Origin: Caulobacter sp.
GTDB lineage: Bacteria; Pseudomonadota; Alphaproteobacteria; Caulobacterales; Caulobacteraceae
Assembly: GCA_030678995.1 (NCBI GenBank)
Contig: JAUXTQ010000024.1
Coordinates: 1-64,000, forward strand
Direction: 5' to 3'
Length of the DNA: 64,000 bases
Shown here: positions 1 to 9,251 of the stretch, in pieces
Layout: every line of letters begins with the position of its first letter
Numbering within the stretch: the stretch's first letter is position 1
The notes under the pieces: model-generated
Seen by the model: the letters and a program-made list of their open reading frames with translations, nothing else
Told to the model about the DNA's origin: nothing
Databases searched by the model: none
Translations under genes and position numbers: made by a program

Positions 1-383
1 ACCGACTCCGCCGTCGGGTGCGCGGGCATGGGCGACTGGTAGTCCATGCCCTCCTCGACCACCTGGAACGAGGCGGCCAGGTTGAAGATCTGTTTGCCGT
101 TCTGGCTGGCGATGACCCGGCGGGTGGTGAAGGTGCCGCCGTCCCGCGAGCGGTCGACCTCGTAGATCACCGGAATGGTCACGTCGCCCGGGCGGATGAA
201 ATAGGCGTGGATGCTGTGGCAGATCCGGTCCTCGACCGTCTCGTAGGCCGCCAGCAGGGCCTGGGCGATGACGAAGCCGCCGAAGATCCTCGGGAAGCCG
301 TCATTGGGCGACACCCCCCGGAACAGGTTCATCTCCAGCCGCTCGAGCGTCAGGGTTTCGATCAGGTTTTCGGTCTCTTGCAT
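1..383 (-). CDS. tesB: acyl-CoA thioesterase II (TesB-like), 3' end truncated by window edge
   Basis: Reverse strand reads MQETENLIETLTLERLEMNLFRGVSPNDGFPRIFGGFVIAQALLAAYETV...HSIHAYFIRPGD..., typical TesB hot-dog sequence; not in ORF track because no stop in window. Confidence 0.85.
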   Translation of the reverse strand, partial: MQETENLIETLTLERLEMNLFRGVSPNDGFPRIFGGFVIAQALLAAYETVEDRICHSIHAYFIRPGDVTIPVIYEVDRSRDGGTFTTRRVIASQNGKQIFNLAASFQVVEEGMDYQSPMPAHPTAES

Positions 384-479
384 GAGGACGAAATAGGCCC
401 GGGACGGAAGGCGGGCAAGCCGCCTTGCCGCCGCCACATCCGGCAAGGCAGTCTGGGGTTCCTGTTGGAGACCTGAGCC

Positions 480-884
480 GTGTTCCTGATCCTGGCCGCC
501 GCCGCCTCGTCGGTGCTGCTGGCGCCACCCCCGCCGGCGGCGGGCCTCGCCTACGCCGAAGCCTTCGCCCGGGCCCAGCGTTATGAGGAGACCGACAACG
601 GGGCCATGCTGTACCGGGCCAGGGTGCTCTACCCCTGGCTGGGGCCCAACATTCCGCGGATTCTCGACGCCTGCCTGCCCACGCCCAGGCCCGCCGACCT
701 GCCAGCGCGGTTCACCTTGGTGCTCAGCTTCAAGAAGGGCAGGTTCGAAGCCCTGCTGTCGGACAGCGACCACCCGGTGGCTCAATGCCTCGTCAAACAG
801 ATGACCCCGATGCTCTGGCCAGCCCCGCCGTTCGACGACTTCGCCGAGGAGATGCGTTTCGACCTGAAGGGCGAGGGGGAGTGA
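480..884 (+). CDS. hypothetical protein with N-terminal hydrophobic/signal-like segment (GTG start)
   Basis: ORF 134 aa, MFLILAAAASSVLLAPPPPAAG N-terminus; fits between tesB and next ORF. Confidence 0.6.
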   Translation: MFLILAAAASSVLLAPPPPAAGLAYAEAFARAQRYEETDNGAMLYRARVLYPWLGPNIPRILDACLPTPRPADLPARFTLVLSFKKGRFEALLSDSDHPVAQCLVKQMTPMLWPAPPFDDFAEEMRFDLKGEGE

Positions 885-885
885 G

Positions 886-1416
886 ATGGCGCGCGCCCAG
901 CGCCCCTTAGTGGCCGCCATGACCGCCAAGCCCGTCGCCGCCACACTTGCCCATGCAATCGCCGCCGCGACATTGACGGTCGGTGCGCCCGCGCTGGCCG
1001 TCGAGCCACCGTCCGCCGATGCCTGCGCGATCGTCAGCGAAGCCCTGGACTACGTCCGCAGCGGTCGCGGTCTGCACTTCAATTTCGGCGTCGTCAGTGA
1101 ACGGACCCGCCCTCACGGGCGTTCGGTTCCGGCGGAGTTTCGCATGCGTGGGCGAGGCGAACGCCTCGACCTGCGCGCCTGTCCCGGGGTCGTGGCCTCG
1201 TTCGGGCGTGAGGGGCTGACGCTCGGTGGCGGCAAGGCGGGAGGCCGACGGTACTGGCTGTCGGACCCTGTGATCGACCCGAAGGCGGGCAAGGCCCATG
1301 TGGTCTTCTGGGATGCGGAACCCGATGGCGCGGGCATAGCGATGACGTTTGTCCGCGCGCCCTCCGGCGCCTGGAAGATCGAAGGGGGAGTAGGCGTATG
1401 GGTCTCGACCGGGTAG
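886..1416 (+). CDS. hypothetical secreted protein
   Basis: ORF 176 aa beginning directly after the previous stop; hydrophobic N-terminus; overlaps the upstream edge of the trmD ORF only before the likely trmD start. Confidence 0.55.
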   Translation: MARAQRPLVAAMTAKPVAATLAHAIAAATLTVGAPALAVEPPSADACAIVSEALDYVRSGRGLHFNFGVVSERTRPHGRSVPAEFRMRGRGERLDLRACPGVVASFGREGLTLGGGKAGGRRYWLSDPVIDPKAGKAHVVFWDAEPDGAGIAMTFVRAPSGAWKIEGGVGVWVSTG

Positions 1417-1427
1417 AGACGCCGCCC

Positions 1428-2147
1428 ATGCCGTTCACCGCCACCGTGCTGACCATGTTTCCGGAGGCCTTTCCCGGGCCGCTCGGCGTGTCGCTGATCG
1501 GCACGGCCTGGCGCGAGCAGGACCTGTGGCGCCTTGAAACGGTGGACATTCGCGGCTTTTCCAAGGATAAGCGCGGCTTCCTCGACGACACCCCCGCGGG
1601 TGGCGGTCCTGGACAGGTGATGAAGGCGGACGTGATCGCGGCGGCTATCGACAGTGTCGACGCCCGGGGACGGCCGCTTTTGTACATGAGCGCCCGGGGT
1701 CGGCCCCTGACCCAGGCGCGGGTGAAACAGTGGGCCGGAGCGCCGGGGATCATCGTCCTCTGCGGCCGGTTCGAGGGGGTGGACCAGCGGGTGCTCGACG
1801 CCCGGGGGTTCGAGGAGGTCTCCGTCGGAGACGCGGTGCTCGCCGGTGGCGAGGCGGCGGCGATGGTGGTGATCGAGGCGTGCGTCCGACTGGTTCCGGG
1901 AGTGCTCGGCCAGGCGGAGTCACTGAGTGAAGAGAGCTTCGAGGACGGTCTCCTTGAGCATCCGCAGTACACACGGCCGCGGACGTTCGAAGGGCTCGAT
2001 ATTCCCGAGGTGCTGCTTGGCGGCGACCACAAGAAGGTCGCGGCGTGGCGGCGGGAGATGCGTGAGACGACGACCCGCGAGCAACGGCCCGACCTGTGGG
2101 ACCGCTACTTCGCCAACCGACAACCAAAGGGCACCCCAAGCAAATAA
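1428..2147 (+). CDS. trmD: tRNA (guanine-N1)-methyltransferase TrmD
   Basis: [25 protein letters not shown]...[17 protein letters not shown]...[12 protein letters not shown] typical TrmD motifs; followed by rplS. Confidence 0.95.
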   Translation: MPFTATVLTMFPEAFPGPLGVSLIGTAWREQDLWRLETVDIRGFSKDKRGFLDDTPAGGGPGQVMKADVIAAAIDSVDARGRPLLYMSARGRPLTQARVKQWAGAPGIIVLCGRFEGVDQRVLDARGFEEVSVGDAVLAGGEAAAMVVIEACVRLVPGVLGQAESLSEESFEDGLLEHPQYTRPRTFEGLDIPEVLLGGDHKKVAAWRREMRETTTREQRPDLWDRYFANRQPKGTPSK

Positions 2148-2179
2148 GGGGCAAGCCCGACGACAGAAGGACTGAACCG

Positions 2180-2578
2180 ATGGCCGCGAACATCATCAAG
2201 GAACTGGAGAAGGCCGAGACCGAGCGTCTCGCCGGCCTCCGCAAGACCCCCGAATTCCAGCCCGGCGACACCGTCCGGGTCAACGTCAAGATCAAGGAAG
2301 GCGAGCGCGAGCGCGTTCAGGCCTATGAGGGCGTGTGCATCGCCCGCCAGGGCGCCGGCCTCCACGAGAGCTTCACGGTCCGCAAGATCAGCTTCGGCGA
2401 AGGCGTCGAGCGGGTGTTCCCGATCATGTCGCCGATGATCGAAAGCATCGAGGTGAAGCGTCGCGGCGTGGTGCGTCGCGCCAAGCTCTATTACCTGCGC
2501 GATCGCCGCGGCAAGTCGGCCCGCATCGCCGAACGCCAGACCGCCCGCAAGGAAGACGTGGCGCCCGTCGAGGAATAG
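2180..2578 (+). CDS. rplS: 50S ribosomal protein L19
   Basis: [81 protein letters not shown]. Confidence 0.97.
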   Translation: MAANIIKELEKAETERLAGLRKTPEFQPGDTVRVNVKIKEGERERVQAYEGVCIARQGAGLHESFTVRKISFGEGVERVFPIMSPMIESIEVKRRGVVRRAKLYYLRDRRGKSARIAERQTARKEDVAPVEE

Positions 2579-2605
2579 CCCCTCCGGCAGCCGCCGCATT
2601 GAACG

Positions 2606-2637
2606 AGCCCCGGACCGCCACGGTCCGGGGCTTTTTC
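2606..2637 (+). terminator. Rho-independent terminator after rplS
   Basis: agccccggaccg-cca-cggtccggggct followed by tttt. Confidence 0.9.
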
Positions 2638-2791
2638 GTTGGCGTGCCCCACCGACCGTGATGGCCTCCCGAGCTCTGCCGGAAGCCTGATCCCGCCGCC
2701 GTGCGCCGTCCAGCGACACATGACAGGACCGTAAGGTTTCGCTTTGCCGGGCGGGTGATAGGGTCCCGCGCGAAGTTCATCGGAGTTGCGC

Positions 2792-5635
2792 ATGTTCCGT
2801 CCGGCCAAGGCCCTGTTGCTCGCCCTCGCTATCACCGCCTCGGCCTTCGCGCCGGGGGCATGGGCCCAGTCCGCGCCGGCCGCCGCCGCGATCGAGGCGC
2901 CGCCGATTGCCTTCAAGGCCCGGGTCCTGCCCAACGGCATGAAGGTGTTCTGGTCAGTCGACCGCGCCACCCCGAACGTCACCGTCCAGGTCTGGTACGG
3001 CGTGGGCGCCAAGGACGATCCCGAGGGCCGCTCTGGCTTCGCCCATCTGTTCGAACACCTGATGTTCAAGGCCACCCGCGACCTGCCGTCCGAGTCCTTC
3101 GACCGGATGACCGAGGACGTTGGCGGCTTCAACAACGCCTCCACCTGGTCGGACTTCACCAACTACTACGAGGTGGTGCCGGCCAATCACCTGGAGCGCC
3201 TGCTGTGGGCCGAGGCCAGCCGCATGAGCACCCTGGTGGTCGACAAGGGGACCTTCGAGTCCGAGCGCGACGTGGTGAAGGAGGAGCTGCGCCTGCGGGT
3301 CCTCAGCGATCCCTACGGCCGCTTCTTCCGCATCGTGATCCCGGGCGGCACCTACACCACCCACCCCTACAAGCGCCCGGGCATCGGCTCGATCGAGGAC
3401 CTGGACGCGGCGACCATCGACGACGTGCTGGCCTTCCACGCCACATATTACCGGCCGGACAACGCCGCCCTGATCGTGGTCGGCAACTTCGACGAGGCCG
3501 AGTTCAACGCCTGGGTCGATCGCTACTTCGGGGCCCTGAAGACGCCGAACAAGGCGCTGCCGATGGTCACCGTCCGCGAGCCGGCGCGCACCGCGGCGCG
3601 CACGGTCACCGCCTATGCCCCCAACGTGCCGCTGCCCGCCGTGGCCATCAGCTGGCAGGGCCCGGCGGCCTCCGATCCCGACGCCGCGGCCCTGACCGTG
3701 CTCGACGCCATCCTCTCCGGCGGCAAGTCCTCGCGGCTGTACAACCGGCTGGTCTATGAGCAGCAGATCGCCCAGGCGGCCTTCTCCAGCGCCAGCCTGA
3801 ACGCCCAGCCGGGCAGTTTCTACGTCGGCGCCATCATGGCCGGCGGCAAGACGGTCGAGGAGGGCGAAGCGGCCCTGATGGCCGAGATCCGCCGCCTGCG
3901 CGAGGCGCCGCCCACGGCGGCCGAACTGGCCGAGGCCAGGACCGAGATGATCGCCGGCGCCGTGCGCGAGCGCGAGACCATCGACGGCCGGGCTTTCGCC
4001 CTGGGCTACGCCCTGATCATGGAAGGCGACGCGGCCAAGGCCAACTCCGGCATCGCCGAACTGCAGGCGGTCACCGCCGAGGATGTGCAGCGGGTCGCCC
4101 GCAAATACCTCGCCGACGACCGTCTGGTGCTGATCCGCTACCTCGACGAAGGCCAGCGTCCGGCCGGCGAGACAGCCCCCGCGACCCGGCGGGTGAAGCC
4201 GGTCAAGTCGCCGAAGTTCAAGGGCGGGGTCTGGAGCCTGGCCGCCGAAGGCCAGCGCGCGATCGCCCCGCCGCTGGGAACGCCGGTGTCGCCGGTGCTG
4301 CCGACCCCGTCGGAAAAGACCCTGGCCAACGGCCTGCGGGTGATCGTCGCCCGCAGCAGCGACCTGCCGCTGGTCACCGCCGAGCTGTCGGTGATGTCCG
4401 GCGGCGCGGTCGATCCCGACGGCCGGGCCGGCGCATCCTCGATGATGGCCGATCTGCTGACCGAAGGCACGACGACCCGCAGCTCAGTTGAAATCTCCAG
4501 CCAGACCGAAGCCCTCGGCGCCGACCTGTCGGCCGGGTCGGGCTGGGAGGCCTCGTCGGTGACGCTCAACGTCATGCCGCAGAACCTCAAGGCCTCCCTG
4601 GCCATCATGGCCGACGTGACGATCAATCCGGCGTTTTCCCAGGAAGAGCTGGACCGGGTGCGCGAACAGGCGCTGGACGGCTTTCAGGTCGCGCTCAAGC
4701 GGCCGGGCAGCGTGGCCGGTTTTATCACCTCGCCGATCATCTACGGCGGCACCCCCTATGGCCATGTCGCCGGCGGCACCCCGACCTCCCTGCCGAAGCT
4801 GACGCGCGACGATCTGGTGGCGATCCACAACAGCTGGTGGCGTCCGGACAACGCGGTGCTGGTCATCGTCGGCGACCTGACGCCGGAACAGGGCTTCGCC
4901 CTGGCCGAGGAAGCCTTCGGCGGCTGGAAGAAGCCCGACGCGGCCCTGCCGGCGAGGCCCACCGCCGACGGCGTCGCCGCCCCGCGCAACGTGATCGTCG
5001 ATATGCCGGCCACCGGCCAGGCGGCGGTCATCCTCGCCCGCCGCGGCATCGCCCGCAGCGATCCGCGCTACTACGTCGGCGTGGTGGCCAACACCGTGCT
5101 CGGCGGCGGCTACTCGGCGCGGCTGAGCCAGGAAATCCGGGTCAAGCGCGGCCTGGCCTACGGGGCCGGCTCCAGCCTGTCCCCCCGGCGCGTGGTCGGC
5201 GGCTTCACCGCCTCGACCCAGACCAAAAACGAGTCGGCGGCCGAGGTGGTCACCCTGATCCGCGGCGAGCTGGGCCGCATGGCCACGGTTCCAGCCACCC
5301 CGGCAGAGCTGGCGGCGCGCAAGTCGGTGCTGGTTGGCGACTTCGGCCGGGATATCGGCACCACCGACGGCCTCGCCGGCATCCTCGGCGGGCTGGCGGT
5401 CTACAACATCGACCTGGCGGAAATGAACCGGTTCACCGCCAAGGTCGAGGCCATCACGGCCGACCAGGTCAGCGCCTTCTCGGCCGACATCTTCGATCCG
5501 GCGAAGGCCAGCGTGATCGTGGTCGGCGACGCCAAGCTGTTCGGCGAGGCGATCAAGACCGCCGTCCCGAACGCCGAGGTGATCCCGATCGGCGAACTGG
5601 ACATCGACAGCCCGACCCTGAGGAAGCCGCAGTAG
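2792..5635 (+). CDS. M16 family zinc metallopeptidase (duplicated insulinase-like domains), secreted
   Basis: Signal peptide then ...GRSGFAHLFEHLMFK (HxxEH) and second peptidase-like half; 949 aa ORF, ATG at 2792. Confidence 0.92.
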   Translation: MFRPAKALLLALAITASAFAPGAWAQSAPAAAAIEAPPIAFKARVLPNGMKVFWSVDRATPNVTVQVWYGVGAKDDPEGRSGFAHLFEHLMFKATRDLPSESFDRMTEDVGGFNNASTWSDFTNYYEVVPANHLERLLWAEASRMSTLVVDKGTFESERDVVKEELRLRVLSDPYGRFFRIVIPGGTYTTHPYKRPGIGSIEDLDAATIDDVLAFHATYYRPDNAALIVVGNFDEAEFNAWVDRYFGALKTPNKALPMVTVREPARTAARTVTAYAPNVPLPAVAISWQGPAASDPDAAALTVLDAILSGGKSSRLYNRLVYEQQIAQAAFSSASLNAQPGSFYVGAIMAGGKTVEEGEAALMAEIRRLREAPPTAAELAEARTEMIAGAVRERETIDGRAFALGYALIMEGDAAKANSGIAELQAVTAEDVQRVARKYLADDRLVLIRYLDEGQRPAGETAPATRRVKPVKSPKFKGGVWSLAAEGQRAIAPPLGTPVSPVLPTPSEKTLANGLRVIVARSSDLPLVTAELSVMSGGAVDPDGRAGASSMMADLLTEGTTTRSSVEISSQTEALGADLSAGSGWEASSVTLNVMPQNLKASLAIMADVTINPAFSQEELDRVREQALDGFQVALKRPGSVAGFITSPIIYGGTPYGHVAGGTPTSLPKLTRDDLVAIHNSWWRPDNAVLVIVGDLTPEQGFALAEEAFGGWKKPDAALPARPTADGVAAPRNVIVDMPATGQAAVILARRGIARSDPRYYVGVVANTVLGGGYSARLSQEIRVKRGLAYGAGSSLSPRRVVGGFTASTQTKNESAAEVVTLIRGELGRMATVPATPAELAARKSVLVGDFGRDIGTTDGLAGILGGLAVYNIDLAEMNRFTAKVEAITADQVSAFSADIFDPAKASVIVVGDAKLFGEAIKTAVPNAEVIPIGELDIDSPTLRKPQ

Positions 5636-5651
5636 TCCAACCCAACCTCCG

Positions 5652-5757
5652 CTCATCCCGGCGAAGGCCGGGACCCAGATCAAAGGGTGGCATTTCGGGT
5701 CAGGACCCGGGCGCCGTAGCTGAATCTGGGCCCCGGCCTTCGCCGGGGTGAGCGGGA
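5652..5757. repeat. PAKAGIQ/PAFAG-type palindromic intergenic repeat, copy 1
   Basis: tcccggcgaaggccgggacccagatcaaaggg...gccgtagctgaatctgggccccggccttcgccgggg; inverted terminal arms; same architecture at 58933-59035. Confidence 0.85.
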
Positions 5758-5798
5758 TTGAGGTTGCACCGACGCCCGTTTCACGCTGTGACCGCTCC

Positions 5799-6929
5799 AT
5801 GACCGCGCAGATCGAACCGTTTCATGCCATCGCCATCAGCCGGCTGGCCCACCAGCTCAAGGCCGAGGGGCGGTCGATCATCCATATGGAGTTCGGCCAG
5901 CCCTCGACGGGCGCGCCGAAGGCGGCCATCGCCAGGGCCCACGCGGTGCTCGACAGCGACGGCATGGGCTACTGGGAAAGCCCGGCCCTGCGCGCGCGGC
6001 TGGCCCGCCACTACGCGCAGACCTATGGCGTCGAGGTCGAGGAGGGCCGCATCGTCCTGACCTGCGGCGCCTCGCCGGCGCTGGTGCTGGCGCTGCTGGC
6101 GGCGTTCTCGCCGGGCGACCGGGTGGCGCTGGCCCGGCCGGGCTACGTCGCCTACCGCAACACGCTCAAGGCCCTGCGGATGGAGCCGGTGGAAATCGCC
6201 TGCGGGGCGGAGAGCCGCTTCCAGCTGACCGCGGCGCATCTGGCGGCGCTCGATCCGGCGCCGGCGGGCGTGATCATCGCCAGCCCGGCCAATCCCACCG
6301 GCACGATCATCGACGCCGACGAACTGAAGGCCATCGCCGACGTCTGCCGCGAGCGGGGCATCCGCATCGTCTCCGACGAAATCTACCACGGCCTCAGCTA
6401 CGTCGGGCCGTGCCGCTCGATCCTCGAGTTCGCCCCCGACGCCCTGGTGATCAGCAGCTTCTCGAAATACTACAGCATGGTCGCCTGGCGGCTCGGCTGG
6501 CTGCTGGCGCCGAGAGACCTGATCGCCAGCGCCCGGGCCTATGTCGGCAACCTGTTCCTCACCGCCCCGTCGCTCAGCCAGCACGCCGGCCTGATCGCCA
6601 TGGACGAGACAGAGGAGCTGGAAGGCCACGTCCAGGTCTACGCCCGCAACCGCGCCCTGTTGCTGGAGGCCCTGCCGTCGCTGGGCCTCAAAGACATCGC
6701 CCCGCCGGACGGCGCCTTCTACATCTACGCCAGCGTGGCCCACCTGACCGACGACAGCCTGGCGTTCTGCATGGACCTGCTGCGGGACACCGGCGTGGCG
6801 GTGGCGTCCGGCGTCGACTTCGACCCCGTCGAGGGCCGCAAGTTCATCCGCATCAGCTTCGCCGTCTCGACGCCGGAGGTAGAGGAGGCGCTGGAGCGGC
6901 TTCGGCCATGGTTCGAGGCGCGGACGTAG
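5799..6929 (+). CDS. pyridoxal-phosphate-dependent aminotransferase (class I/II)
   Basis: MTAQIEPFHAIAISRLAHQLKAEGRSIIHMEFGQPSTGAPKAA...SPANPTGTI...SSFSKYYSMVAWRLGW (PLP lysine motif). Confidence 0.9.
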   Translation: MTAQIEPFHAIAISRLAHQLKAEGRSIIHMEFGQPSTGAPKAAIARAHAVLDSDGMGYWESPALRARLARHYAQTYGVEVEEGRIVLTCGASPALVLALLAAFSPGDRVALARPGYVAYRNTLKALRMEPVEIACGAESRFQLTAAHLAALDPAPAGVIIASPANPTGTIIDADELKAIADVCRERGIRIVSDEIYHGLSYVGPCRSILEFAPDALVISSFSKYYSMVAWRLGWLLAPRDLIASARAYVGNLFLTAPSLSQHAGLIAMDETEELEGHVQVYARNRALLLEALPSLGLKDIAPPDGAFYIYASVAHLTDDSLAFCMDLLRDTGVAVASGVDFDPVEGRKFIRISFAVSTPEVEEALERLRPWFEART

Positions 6930-7009
6930 GGGACATGTACCGCCTTCGGTACGTGTCCCCTAAACCAGTCGCTCGATTGGGGGACACGTACCTTCGGTAC
7001 ATGTCCCCG
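6927..7009. repeat. double-hairpin palindromic element (REP/BIME-like) overlapping the aminotransferase stop codon
   Basis: GGGGACATGTACC..GGTACGTGTCCCC (6929-6960) and GGGGACACGTACC TTC GGTACATGTCCCC (6980-7008). Confidence 0.85.
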
Positions 7010-7014
7010 CGCCC

Positions 7015-7539
7015 TCACCCCTTCAGTTTCAGCTGCCCCAGGAAGTACCGCTTGCCCAGCGGCACGCCGTTGGCGCGCAGGACGTCGTAGGCGGTGGAGG
7101 CGTGGAAGTAGAAGTTGGGCAGGGAGAAGGACAGCAGGAAGCCCTCCGCCGTGAACGGCATCTTCGTGGGGCCGAACTCGAAGGTCACGTCCTTGCCGGC
7201 CAGGGCGTTGACCGCGTCCGGGGTCAGGGCCCGCAGTGCGGCCTGCGCGTCGGCGACGATCTTGATCAGGCCGGCATAGGTTTCCGGCATGGCCGGGCCG
7301 CCGGTGGCCTGGAACACGCCCGCCTGCACCGCCTCGATGGCGCCGATGGAGTGGTGGGCGATCGACGAGACCTGGAACGACAGCGGCAGCATGTCGCCGG
7401 CCAGCCGCTTGCCGACCAGATCATCGGGATTGGCGCCCTCGTCGGTGCAGTGCTTCAGCCCGCGCTCGAGGAAGCCGGCGGCGGCATCGACCGTCTGCAG
7501 GTACTGGCCGACGGTGATGTCGTAGAGCGAAATGGTCAT
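7015..7539 (-). CDS. DUF1993 family protein
   Basis: MTISLYDITVGQYLQTVDAAAGFLERGLKHC...LPNFYFHASTAYDVLRANGVPLGKRYFLG characteristic of DUF1993. Confidence 0.85.
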   Translation of the reverse strand: MTISLYDITVGQYLQTVDAAAGFLERGLKHCTDEGANPDDLVGKRLAGDMLPLSFQVSSIAHHSIGAIEAVQAGVFQATGGPAMPETYAGLIKIVADAQAALRALTPDAVNALAGKDVTFEFGPTKMPFTAEGFLLSFSLPNFYFHASTAYDVLRANGVPLGKRYFLGQLKLKG

Positions 7540-7625
7540 GGCGGTCGCGCCTCCCGGGTGCGTTGTTTTCGGAAACGGTCGAGACATTGCCGGGCGAAAG
7601 CGCCATCGGCAACCCCCGTCCTCCG

Positions 7626-8546
7626 TCACATGGCGAACACCTCGGCCGCAACCTCGGCGATCACACCGCGCAGCCAGGCCAGCAGGGGATCGGCGGCGCG
7701 GTGGCTGGCCCAGACGAGGGTCATCTCGTAGTCGACCTCCGCGAACGGCGGCGGTCGCTGGGTCAGATCGAAGGCGTCCACGAACCGGCCGGCCAGCACC
7801 CGCGAGACGGTGGTCACGCCGTCCCCGGCCGCTACCGCCGCCAGGGCCGCGACGAAGCTGGGGGTGGTCAGGACGATGCGGCGCTGCAGGCCCTCCGCCG
7901 CCAGCAGGGAGTCGATGGCCGACTGGCCGTCGCCGAACAGGCTGACGCTGATGTGGTCGAGCCGGGCATAGTCGGCCAGGCCCAGGTCGCCCCGCGCCGC
8001 CGGATGATCGCGCCGCGTCACCAGCGACAGCCGATCCCGCCCGATCGGCATGCTGAGCGCGCCTGGCGGCAGCGGGGTTCCGGTCACGGCGAAGGTCAGG
8101 TCCAGTTCGCCCCGGATCATGCGATCCGGCAGGTCGGGGGTGTAGACCTCGGTGCGCAACACGACGCCCGGCGCCTCGACCGCCAGCCGCGCCATCACCG
8201 CCGGAATCAGCAAGATAGCGTGGATGTCGCTGACCACCAGCCGCAGCGCGCGCGTCTCGCCGCGCGGATCGAAGGCCGGCCGACGAAACAGACCCTGCAC
8301 ATCGCCCAGCGCCACCGACAGCTGCGGGGCCAGGGCCTCGGCGTAGGCCGTCAGCACGAACCCGCCGCCCTGCCGCACCAGCAGAGGGTCCTCGAGCAGA
8401 TCGCGGAGTCGACCGAGCGCCCGGCTCATCGCCGGCTGGCTGAGCCCCGCGTCGGCCGCCGCCTTCGTGACATTGCGCCGCCGCAGCAGCGCCTCCAGCG
8501 GCGGCAGAAGGTTCAGGTCGATGGCCGACAAATTCACTTCACGCAT
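7626..8546 (-). CDS. LysR family transcriptional regulator
   Basis: MREVNLSAIDLNLLPPLEALLRRRNVTKAAADAGLSQPAMSRALGRLRDLLEDPLLVRQGGG. Confidence 0.93.
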   Translation of the reverse strand: MREVNLSAIDLNLLPPLEALLRRRNVTKAAADAGLSQPAMSRALGRLRDLLEDPLLVRQGGGFVLTAYAEALAPQLSVALGDVQGLFRRPAFDPRGETRALRLVVSDIHAILLIPAVMARLAVEAPGVVLRTEVYTPDLPDRMIRGELDLTFAVTGTPLPPGALSMPIGRDRLSLVTRRDHPAARGDLGLADYARLDHISVSLFGDGQSAIDSLLAAEGLQRRIVLTTPSFVAALAAVAAGDGVTTVSRVLAGRFVDAFDLTQRPPPFAEVDYEMTLVWASHRAADPLLAWLRGVIAEVAAEVFAM

Positions 8547-8562
8547 GACGTGGATACAAACA

Positions 8563-8577
8563 ATGCATTTTTTGCAT
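8563..8577. promoter_or_regulatory. candidate LysR-type (T-N11-A) operator in divergent intergenic region
   Basis: ATGCA-TTTTT-TGCAT perfect dyad between divergent lysR-type gene and DUF2306 gene; contains TGCATTTTTTGCA (T-N11-A). Confidence 0.6.
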
Positions 8578-8626
8578 GCGCAAGGCCGCGTTAGACCTGA
8601 GCTCACAAAAGCCGGGGAGACCGCGA

Positions 8627-9250
8627 ATGTCCATCAACACCGCTTCACCCGCCAGCCCGAGGATGGGTTGGCCGTTCGGATTCGTGCTGGTCACATCCCT
8701 GATCATCGCCATCGGTTCGGTGCGCTATCTGATCCCCGGCGCGCCCGGCGGGGCGCCGCCGATCATGGCCAACGCCTTCACGTCGCTGGGGGTGCTGACG
8801 GTCCATGCCGGGTTCGCGCTGGTGGCCCTGACGATCGGGCCATTCCAGTTCCTGAAGGGCCTGCGCGCGCGCCGGCCGGGCCTGCACCGCTGGATGGGGC
8901 GCACCTATGTGCTCTCGTGCCTGGTCGCCGGCATCGCGGGGCTGGTGCTGGCATTCGGGGCGAAGACCGGCCCGGTCTCGACGGCGGGATTCGGCCTGCT
9001 GGCCGCAGCCTGGCTCTACAGCACGACGAAGGCCTGGACCTCCGCCACCGCCCGCCGCTTCGACGACCACCGCCGCTGGATGATCCGCAGCTTCGCCCTG
9101 ACCTTCGCGGCCGTCACCCTTCGCCTCTACCTGCCCTTCGCGTTTTTCTCGCCCTGGGGTTACGACGACACGTACCGGGCCATCAGCTTTCTCTGCTGGG
9201 TCCCGAACCTGACGTTCGCGGAAGTGTTTGTCCGGGTGCGGCCAAAATAA
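8627..9250 (+). CDS. DUF2306 domain-containing membrane protein
   Basis: MSINTASPASPRMGWPFGFVLVTSLIIAIGSVRYL...FDDHRRWMIRSFALTFAAVTLRLYLP; multiple TM segments. Confidence 0.8.
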   Translation: MSINTASPASPRMGWPFGFVLVTSLIIAIGSVRYLIPGAPGGAPPIMANAFTSLGVLTVHAGFALVALTIGPFQFLKGLRARRPGLHRWMGRTYVLSCLVAGIAGLVLAFGAKTGPVSTAGFGLLAAAWLYSTTKAWTSATARRFDDHRRWMIRSFALTFAAVTLRLYLPFAFFSPWGYDDTYRAISFLCWVPNLTFAEVFVRVRPK

Positions 9251-9251
9251 C

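Noticed and set aside
2701-3759. 352-aa plus-strand ORF overlapping the M16 gene in another frame
   Set aside because: The M16 protease frame has clear catalytic motifs; this is an out-of-frame Arg/Gly/Pro-rich ORF.
4484-5800. Minus ORF containing LTPAKAGAQIQL...WVPAFAGM
   Set aside because: Peptide comes from the intergenic palindromic repeat and the ORF is otherwise antisense to the M16 gene.
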